From the NCBI GenBank assembly GCA_030627125.1, contig DAOUSR010000015.1:1-32652 (forward strand): 32,652 bases of DNA, in the 5' to 3' direction. The first letter of the stretch is position 1. Each line of letters opens with the position of its first letter. The notes beneath the pieces were generated by a model. It had not been told where the DNA came from, did no database searches, and saw only the letters and a program-made list of their open reading frames with translations. Made by a program: the position numbers and the translations under genes. Source of the stretch: Thioploca sp. GTDB lineage: Bacteria > Pseudomonadota > Gammaproteobacteria > Beggiatoales > Beggiatoaceae. This document shows, in pieces, positions 26,043 through 32,652 of this stretch.

Positions 26043-27727
26043 TTCTGATGTTTGCTTAAATATTCTTCTGTAATTGGAATAGTCAAAGCAATTTTTACGC
26101 CTTTATCAATATTACTGGTTAAACTCATTTCACCATTTAAAAATCGCACTCGTTCACGAATACCGATTAATCCTAAACCACGCTTATAGTTATTGGTATT
26201 CATACCACAACCATTATCTTGAATATTAATGGTTAACTGTTCTGCATTAGTGTTTAAAGCAATGATAACTTGGGAGGCTTGAGCATATTTCACAATGTTG
26301 GTTAAACTTTCTTGTATAACTCGGTAAACGATAATATTGATTGTGTTACCTAACGAGTTTAAATCATTACCAGTCATAGTTAATATACAAGTTATTTTAT
26401 GCCGTTGTTGCCAAGTAGAGGTTAATTCTTGCAATGCTTCTATCAATCCCAATTCATCTAAACCACTAGGACGTAACTGCTGCATTAAAGAATGGACTAT
26501 GTTGTATATATGACCTGAAGTATCTATAATTGCATTGGCACTGGGGATAATTTTTGCTGTGAGTTGAGTATCCTCGTGTTGGATTAATTCTACAATATTC
26601 TCTGCATCTGCTTGAATTGCCGTTAAACATTGACCAAATTCATCATGTAATTCTCTGGATAGTTCCCGACGTTCATCTTCTTGCATAGCTAGAGAACGAC
26701 TAGTTAAAAATTGATTATCATCTAATAACTGTAAAGTTTTTGCATTAGAAGTTTTTAACTCAGCCAGCATTTTATTAATTGTTAGAGCTAATTGATCTAG
26801 TTCATCGTTACCTTGTACAGTTAGATTACAGTTAATATTTATATTTTCAGCTTCTTTACTTAATATCGCTAAACGTGCTAGTACTAAGCGTTCAAACAAC
26901 CATAAAATTAACCCGGCAGATATTATTGCGAAACTAAATACAAATATGCTCAAATAACTTAAGCTATTTAATCCTTGCCTAAAAATATTTCTGGGCATTA
27001 ATATTCTTAACAATATCGCTGGCTGATTATAAATATCTTTAATAGTAGTAAAACCAGCAATATTTTCTTCGTCTACAATTTGGATACGTTTATTAATGGG
27101 TAAGGATTGATTGATACGTTCTACAGTTACCGATAATTGAGCTAAATTACTGATTTTATCAATTTTTTCTTCATCTAAACAATATGCCATAATTAAAGTG
27201 CCACGACTAGGTCCTTCTTTATTACTAGTTATAATAGGATAAGTCGCTAACAACATTATTTCTTTTGGTAATAATAATAAACCATTTATTTGATAAGTTT
27301 TTTTACTAGAATTTTGAAATAATGGAGCAATATTTTCATAAAAATTATCTGATTCTACATCAAATTGTGCTTTATGAAGATGTCTTTCAAATACGATTTT
27401 ACCATTTATATCCAATAACATTATTAAATTAAGATTCAAATCTTCAAAAGTACTTTGTACAAAATTAGTTGTTATATATTTTTTATCATGGGTAATCATG
27501 TATTCATAAGTATCATCCCAAGAACCATAGTCTTCCGTTAGAACAGATAGTCTATCTAATTCATCAGCAAAAATATTATTTAGCCGAATTATATTTTTCT
27601 CAACTTCTAATTCTTCTAACTGGCCAAAACCTTGTAATAGGATGGTAGAAGAGATAGTTAGTAACAAAATTAGCAATCCTACTAAAGTAGTTCCAACCAT
27701 CCATAAAGTTTTTTTTCGTAATGTCAT
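26033..27727 (-). CDS. NarX-type sensor histidine kinase with CHASE4-like periplasmic domain
   Basis: TM, EDYGSWDDTYEYM (CHASE4-like), second TM, HAMP, HisKA_3 (RELHDEFGQCLTAIQADAENI), HATPase (DNGCGMN...GLGLIGIRERV); overlaps the regulator gene by 10 bp. Confidence 0.92.
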   Translation of the reverse strand: MTLRKKTLWMVGTTLVGLLILLLTISSTILLQGFGQLEELEVEKNIIRLNNIFADELDRLSVLTEDYGSWDDTYEYMITHDKKYITTNFVQSTFEDLNLNLIMLLDINGKIVFERHLHKAQFDVESDNFYENIAPLFQNSSKKTYQINGLLLLPKEIMLLATYPIITSNKEGPSRGTLIMAYCLDEEKIDKISNLAQLSVTVERINQSLPINKRIQIVDEENIAGFTTIKDIYNQPAILLRILMPRNIFRQGLNSLSYLSIFVFSFAIISAGLILWLFERLVLARLAILSKEAENININCNLTVQGNDELDQLALTINKMLAELKTSNAKTLQLLDDNQFLTSRSLAMQEDERRELSRELHDEFGQCLTAIQADAENIVELIQHEDTQLTAKIIPSANAIIDTSGHIYNIVHSLMQQLRPSGLDELGLIEALQELTSTWQQRHKITCILTMTGNDLNSLGNTINIIVYRVIQESLTNIVKYAQASQVIIALNTNAEQLTINIQDNGCGMNTNNYKRGLGLIGIRERVRFLNGEMSLTSNIDKGVKIALTIPITEEYLSKHQKWK

Positions 27728-27816
27728 AACAGTTATTTTTTTGTACCGGATATTTAGATATAACTTATTGATAATAATAGATACTATGTTTTTTTTGATA
27801 ATTTCAACATATCATA

Positions 27817-27843
27817 ACCACTATTTTGTTTAGGACTGTCCAA
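27817..27843. repeat. solo IS1-like right end ACCACTATTTTGTTTAGGACTGTCCAA
   Basis: Related to 297-322 and the reverse complement of 32576-32601; no partner end within the intergenic region. Confidence 0.45.
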
Positions 27844-28017
27844 ATTTGAATTATTTAAACCTTGAAATAACAATACTATACAATTCTGCATGTGTTCTAT
27901 TAAAGTTAATGTGTTATAGTTTAAAATATAAATCACCATACTTACTAGTGAAGTATGCCAATTTTTAACACATTAATTTGTAGGTTAATTAAAACCATAA
28001 TATTGAAAATATTGATG

Positions 28018-28479
28018 ATGAAAAATATATTTGTATTGAGAAATACTGTGTTTATTATGATGTGCTGTTTTTTCTTAAACCCGGTACAAGCAAAAGATGT
28101 AATACCATCAGTATCTTTTGTGCCAGCAGATGCACTGGTATTTTGGACCAAGTTTAGAGCTTCAGTATTAAATGATGAGCCAGATAAAATTGTTGCTGTT
28201 ACTAAGTTTCCTTTTAAAATTCGTGGCGATTCAGATAATGATCCTGAAAGAAGTTATGATAAAGAAGCTTTTTTAAAACTGTATCAAACAATATTCAACC
28301 AACTTGATCGTCGAGCTCAAAAAACAGTAAAAGAAGTAATGAAGGAAAAAGAACTTCTTCTGCCTAAGAATCTTCATGGAGATCAGAAAATTAGAATAGA
28401 AAATCTGATATTTAGGAAACAAGAAGATGGAAAATGGAAATTTACCTTTGCGTATGTATTGGAAGACGATATAAAATAA
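28018..28479 (+). CDS. secreted hypothetical protein
   Basis: Signal peptide MKNIFVLRNTVFIMMCCFFLNPVQAKD, then a soluble domain. Confidence 0.7.
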   Translation: MKNIFVLRNTVFIMMCCFFLNPVQAKDVIPSVSFVPADALVFWTKFRASVLNDEPDKIVAVTKFPFKIRGDSDNDPERSYDKEAFLKLYQTIFNQLDRRAQKTVKEVMKEKELLLPKNLHGDQKIRIENLIFRKQEDGKWKFTFAYVLEDDIK

Positions 28480-28508
28480 TAAATTTTACGTTTTTCATGG
28501 TAGATTTA

Positions 28509-28549
28509 TTTGGAGTTTATTTCAGGTTTTTAAGCCTGAAAGCTCCAAA
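28509..28549. terminator. hairpin between convergent genes, probable bidirectional terminator
   Basis: TTTGGAGtttaTTTCAGGtttttaagCCTGAAAgCTCCAAA between ORFs ending at 28479 (+) and 28575 (-). Confidence 0.7.
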
Positions 28550-28574
28550 CAGAATTATAGTAAAATCTGTATAA

Positions 28575-29423
28575 TTAATCCGTCTTAGCATCTTTCACAT
28601 ACAAGTACCAATATACTCCACCAACCAATACCGCTCCACTAAAGATATTACCTAAAGTTACTGGAACTAAATTATTTACAAAAAATGAGTAGAAATTTAA
28701 AGAATTTAAGTCCCAAGTAGGATGATTAGCTGCGACAACTTCTGCAACAGCAGGGTTCAATTTAGCGACTAAACCAGCTGGAATTATAAACATATTAGCT
28801 ACACAATGCTCAAAGCCGCTGGCAATAAATGCCATTACCGGAAACCATGCTCCAATAATTTTACCCATTGTATCCTGCCCAGCAGCCACAATTACTACTG
28901 CTAAACAAACTAGCCAATTACAACCTATTCCCCTAGTAAAAGCTTCCATAAAAGTAAGGTGAGTTTTCTTGTAAGCTATGGCTACCGCATGAGCTCCTAT
29001 TTCACTACCATGACCTGCCCAAATATCGCTGGAAAACATCATCCAAACTAAAAATAATGCTCCAATAAAATTACCAACATAAACCAGAAACCAATTATTT
29101 AATACTTGGCTAGTAGTCAAATTATTATTTAACCAGCCCATAGTAAGTAAAGTATTACCAGTAAAGAGGTCTGAACCAGCTACCAACACAAGTACGAGAG
29201 CAATACCAAATACACTTCCTCCAATAAAACTACTAAAACCAACTCCAAAATAGCCTGCCATATCATGAGTTACTGTAGTCATCAATTGAGCCGCAAAAGC
29301 AATATATGCTCCAGCTAAAAATGATGATACCATTATTTTAGGAACTGGCATTTTGGTTTTATAATCGCCAACTGCTATGAACGATTGAGCTGTTTCAGCC
29401 GGGGTAAGAAAATTTTTTGCCAT
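28575..29423 (-). CDS. formate/nitrite transporter family (FocA/NirC) protein
   Basis: FLAGAYIAFAAQL, GSDLFTGNTLL, NWFLVYVGNFIGALFL, GIGCNWLVCLAVV, ASGFEHCVANMFIIPAGL. Confidence 0.95.
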   Translation of the reverse strand: MAKNFLTPAETAQSFIAVGDYKTKMPVPKIMVSSFLAGAYIAFAAQLMTTVTHDMAGYFGVGFSSFIGGSVFGIALVLVLVAGSDLFTGNTLLTMGWLNNNLTTSQVLNNWFLVYVGNFIGALFLVWMMFSSDIWAGHGSEIGAHAVAIAYKKTHLTFMEAFTRGIGCNWLVCLAVVIVAAGQDTMGKIIGAWFPVMAFIASGFEHCVANMFIIPAGLVAKLNPAVAEVVAANHPTWDLNSLNFYSFFVNNLVPVTLGNIFSGAVLVGGVYWYLYVKDAKTD

Positions 29424-29647
29424 TTATTTAACCTATTAAAAGTGCTTAAAATCCTACTAAAATTGTTAAGAGTTATTTTACGACAATACCAATCGATACC
29501 ATCATTTCATTAAATTAACAACAATCTTATCATTACAAGCCTAAAATTTCAATTTCTTATCCCCAACATATATACTAGATTAGTAAAAATTCACAATTTA
29601 TATTTTTTGTGATATGGTGCTTAGTTTAAATTATAGAGAAAATTATT

Positions 29648-30586
29648 ATGTCAGCTTTAATTTGTGGTTCATTTGCTTTTGATACTATTATGGTTTTCCA
29701 TGATAAATTTAAAAAACATATTTTGCCAGACCAAGTACACATTCTTAATGTCTCATTTTTAGTGCCAGATTTACGGCGTGAGTTCGGTGGTTGTGCAGGT
29801 AATATTGCTTATAATCTCAATCTATTAGGTGGTGATGCTTTACCAATGGGAACAGTAGGGATAGATTTTGCTCCTTATGCTGAATGGATGGATAAATGTG
29901 GAATTTCACGTACTTATGTTACTACAGTAGATAATATTTACAGTGCTCAAGCATTTATAACTACTGATATGGATGATAATCAAATTACTGCTTTTCATCC
30001 GGGGGCAATGAATTTTGCACATAATAATAAAATTTCGCAAGCTAAAGGAGTAACTATTGGTATAGTTTCTCCCGATGGGCGTGAAGGCATGATTGAACAT
30101 GCTAGACAATTTGTTGCGGCTGGAATACCTTTTATTTTTGATCCGGGGCAAGGAATCCCAATGTTTGACGGCAATGATTTGTTACAATTTATTGAGCAAG
30201 CTACTTGGGTAATTGTAAATGACTATGAATGGCAGTTAATGCAAGAACGCACTGGTTTATCAGAAGAACATATAGTCGAACGAGTACAAGCGTTAATCGT
30301 AACCAAAGGTGGAGCTGGTTCTACCATTTATACAACTGACACAACTTATCAAATTCCTAGTGCTGATGTGAAAGCGGCTAATGATCCAACCGGTTGTGGT
30401 GACGCGTTTCGTGGTGGTCTGTTATATGGCTTAATGAATGATATAGATTGGGAAACTACTGGTAGAATTGCATCTCTTATGGGAGCAATTAAAGTAGAAC
30501 ATCATGGTACTCAAAATCACAAACTAACAATGGAAGATTTTAAACAACGGTTTAATCGTAATTTTGGTTATACTCTTTTGATATAA
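29648..30586 (+). CDS. PfkB family carbohydrate/adenosine kinase
   Basis: GGCAGNIAYNLNLLGGDALPMGTVG and C-terminal ANDPTGCGDAFRGGLLYGL signatures. Confidence 0.94.
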   Translation: MSALICGSFAFDTIMVFHDKFKKHILPDQVHILNVSFLVPDLRREFGGCAGNIAYNLNLLGGDALPMGTVGIDFAPYAEWMDKCGISRTYVTTVDNIYSAQAFITTDMDDNQITAFHPGAMNFAHNNKISQAKGVTIGIVSPDGREGMIEHARQFVAAGIPFIFDPGQGIPMFDGNDLLQFIEQATWVIVNDYEWQLMQERTGLSEEHIVERVQALIVTKGGAGSTIYTTDTTYQIPSADVKAANDPTGCGDAFRGGLLYGLMNDIDWETTGRIASLMGAIKVEHHGTQNHKLTMEDFKQRFNRNFGYTLLI

Positions 30587-30703
30587 TTTATTAAGAATCT
30601 TTTCACAGTTTTAAATTAATCCAATTAAGTCTGATCAAGGAGTATTTGTAACTGTGAACTTGATTATAATAGGCTTATAAATTTATATCATAATGAGAAT
30701 ATC

Positions 30704-31624
30704 ATGGAAATAATATCACCCAATAATTTGTCTATCCGTTGGAAGAAATACTTTGAATTGTGCAAACCTAAAGTAGTTGTTTTAATTATTTTTACCGCAG
30801 TAGTAGGTATGTTGTTATCAACCCAAGGTATGTTGGTATGGCAAACTGCGATATTCGCTACTCTAGGTATAGGTTTAGCAGCAGCTTCTGGAGCCGCAAT
30901 CAACCAGATAGTAGAACGACGGATTGATGCAATTATGGAACGTACTCAATCTCGCCCGTTACCACAAGGTGATTTAAATGACAAAGGAGCAATAATATTT
31001 GCCGTGAGCATAGGAGTTATTGCTATGTTAATTTTATTATTTTTCGTAAATTTATTAACTACTATACTCACTTTTATTTCTTTAATTGGTTATGCAGTAA
31101 TTTACACAATCTTTCTTAAACATTCCACTTCCCAGAATATTGTCTTAGGCGGAGCTGCCGGAGCTGCCCCACCATTATTAGGTTGGACGGCTATGACTGG
31201 GGAAATTCAATCGGAAGCTTTATTATTATTTTTAATTATTTTTGTGTGGACTCCACCTCATTTTTGGGCTTTGGCTATTCGGCGACGAGATGAATATGCG
31301 AAAGCTGGAATTCCAATGTTACCAGTCACTCATGGGGTACCATTTACCAAGCTACAGATATTGCTGTATACAATATTGTTAGTAGCCGTGACTATTTTAC
31401 CTTTTGTCATTCAAATGAGTGGGTTGATTTATCTGGCCGGAGCAATTGCATTAGGAATAGGTTTTTTACGTTACGCCATTACGTTATATATCACGGAAGA
31501 TTCCGATAAATTAGCTATGAAAACATTTAGTTATTCTATTTTTTACCTAAATCTATTGTTTATGTTTCTGCTAGTGGATCATTATGCTCGTATCTTTATC
31601 AGAACGTTTTTTTTAGGTAGCTAA
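30704..31624 (+). CDS. cyoE: protoheme IX farnesyltransferase (heme O synthase)
   Basis: ELCKPKVVVLIIFTAVVGM, AINQIVERRIDAIMERTQSRPLP, WTPPHFWALAIRRRDEYAKAGIPMLPV. Confidence 0.96.
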   Translation: MEIISPNNLSIRWKKYFELCKPKVVVLIIFTAVVGMLLSTQGMLVWQTAIFATLGIGLAAASGAAINQIVERRIDAIMERTQSRPLPQGDLNDKGAIIFAVSIGVIAMLILLFFVNLLTTILTFISLIGYAVIYTIFLKHSTSQNIVLGGAAGAAPPLLGWTAMTGEIQSEALLLFLIIFVWTPPHFWALAIRRRDEYAKAGIPMLPVTHGVPFTKLQILLYTILLVAVTILPFVIQMSGLIYLAGAIALGIGFLRYAITLYITEDSDKLAMKTFSYSIFYLNLLFMFLLVDHYARIFIRTFFLGS

Positions 31625-31658
31625 TTTAAGGAATTAAGACTAGATATTAAGCAATGTG

Positions 31659-31949
31659 TTAAAATATCCTCCAGACCCCAATTGCTCCTGTAATAATACC
31701 CAATGCAACAACTACGCCGTACAATGGAGACGGACAATGAATAATTTGATGAACATCAAAAGTACGTTGAAGCCCTTTCTTAAATTTGGCATAATGTTCA
31801 TCATCGAAAGGCACTGTTCTTACGTCGCAAGGCAGTATTATGTGCTTAATTGGCATGAATATCTTGCTCATACAAAATGGGTATTCAGGATGTGTGAGGA
31901 GCTTCTTATTTCGAGCGTTTATGACCGGATTTTGACTTTTGAAAACCAT
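31659..31949 (-). CDS. small hypothetical protein with C-terminal TM helix
   Basis: MPIKHIILPCDVRTVPFDDEHYAKFKKGLQRTFDVHQIIHCPSPLYGVVVALGIITGAIGVWRIF. Preferred over the overlapping plus-strand ORF 31656-31958. Confidence 0.55.
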   Translation of the reverse strand: MVFKSQNPVINARNKKLLTHPEYPFCMSKIFMPIKHIILPCDVRTVPFDDEHYAKFKKGLQRTFDVHQIIHCPSPLYGVVVALGIITGAIGVWRIF

Positions 31950-32050
31950 TGTTCTTAAGCCGCATCTTAACAGAATAATTATCTTATCAATCCGTAAGTC
32001 CTATTTTTAAGAGTGAAAAATTTATAATTGTATCTAACCAAGTAAATGTT

Positions 32051-32479
32051 ATGAAAAAATTGAAAGCTACCCATTATGGAAAAGTAGAATTATTTCCTGG
32101 AATTAAATCTGATAGTTATGTATTGAGTGATAATACTACGGTTCTGAGTGAACGTGGAACTGCTGATTTATTAGGAATCGACAAAAAACTCTTGAGTAGT
32201 ATAAGGGAAAATTGGCCACCAGAAACAATCAAACCATTTATCAATCAAAGCCCATTTGTAATATATGAACCAATAAAAGTTACCGCAAAAAATAGTCCTC
32301 ATAAAGGCAAGAAAATTGTAGTTTATGATATACAATTTATTGAATCTTTTATAACTGGATACGCATTAGCATTTGCAAGTAATACATTGGAATCAGAACA
32401 AATGGCTATTGGAGAAAGATGTATGTCTTTACAATCAGCACTTATTAGTAATGCTTTAGATGCTTCCATCGGAGAATAA
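32051..32479 (+). CDS. P63C-like protein, possibly truncated at the C-terminus
   Basis: KATHYGKVELFPGIKSDSYVLSDNTTVLSERGTADLLG...IKPFI...YDIQFIESFI resembles the P63C-type domain plan; ends early, next to group II intron-like sequence. Confidence 0.45.
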   Translation: MKKLKATHYGKVELFPGIKSDSYVLSDNTTVLSERGTADLLGIDKKLLSSIRENWPPETIKPFINQSPFVIYEPIKVTAKNSPHKGKKIVVYDIQFIESFITGYALAFASNTLESEQMAIGERCMSLQSALISNALDASIGE

Positions 32480-32486
32480 ACAATCT

Positions 32487-32566
32487 AAAGGTGAGTAGCC
32501 CTTAGGAACTTCCCCCAAAGGCTCTCACATAATTGGACGTGAAACTTTCGCTTCATTCAATCTTAT
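32487..32566 (-). ncRNA. degenerate group II intron 3' end (domain V/VI-like)
   Basis: Minus strand reads AAGATTGAATGAAGCGAAAGTTTCACGTCCAATTATGTGAGAGCCTTTGGGGGAAGTTCCTAAGGGCTACTCAC, close to the canonical DV hairpin (GAGCC..GAAGCGAAAGUUUC..CGUCCGGUUC) plus the DVI tail ending CUACUCAC. Confidence 0.6.
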
Positions 32567-32575
32567 TAAAAAAAT

Positions 32576-32652
32576 TTGGTAGTCCTAAACAAAGTAGTGG
32601 TGTATAATATAAGGTCAAATATCTCGGAAAAAAAAACATATGAAATGTCCAA
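32576..32652 (+). mobile_element. left end of an IS1-like insertion sequence with the start of its first ORF, cut by the window edge
   Basis: TIR-like GGTAGTCCTAAACAAAGTAGTGG followed at 32640 by an ORF starting MKCP, as in the Zn-finger InsA N-terminus of IS1-family elements. Confidence 0.6.

Noticed and set aside
31656-31958. Plus-strand 100-aa ORF
   Set aside because: Overlaps the minus-strand ORF whose product has a coherent soluble domain and a C-terminal TM helix.
1-32652. CRISPR array, tRNA, rRNA, or recognisable defence system
   Set aside because: No regularly spaced direct repeats, no cloverleaf-like sequence and no known defence domains were seen by reading; a tRNAscan/PADLOC run would be needed to be certain.

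Overview
AT-rich window that looks chromosomal, probably from a sulfur-oxidising gammaproteobacterium (taxonomy is inference from gene content). It opens in a truncated M16-peptidase-like fragment followed by algI/algJ-like O-acetylation genes. Next come a small uncharacterised envelope locus with a CUB-like coiled-coil protein, a CBS-pair protein, tatABC, and a soeABC-type sulfite dehydrogenase locus. A stretch of small ORFs, glycan genes (WecG/TagA-type GT, GT4, glf) and repeats follows. The second half has a Crp/Fnr-hemerythrin-DUF2249-NnrS-like (nitrosative stress/denitrification type) cluster, lolB, an Hpt protein, rnhB, prmC, a CHASE4-type NarX-like sensor kinase with a NarL/LuxR regulator, a FocA/NirC transporter, a PfkB kinase and cyoE. 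The window ends with a P63C-like ORF, a decayed group II intron domain V/VI on the minus strand, and the left end of an IS1-like element. The most unusual content is in the intergenic DNA: a MITE-like family of about 90 bp, repeated IS1-like ends including an 86-bp MITE, a 165-bp element with perfect 21-bp inverted repeats, paired hairpin repeats with complementary loops, and a two-ORF cassette between ~49-bp direct repeats. I found no clear defence system, CRISPR array, tRNA or rRNA.
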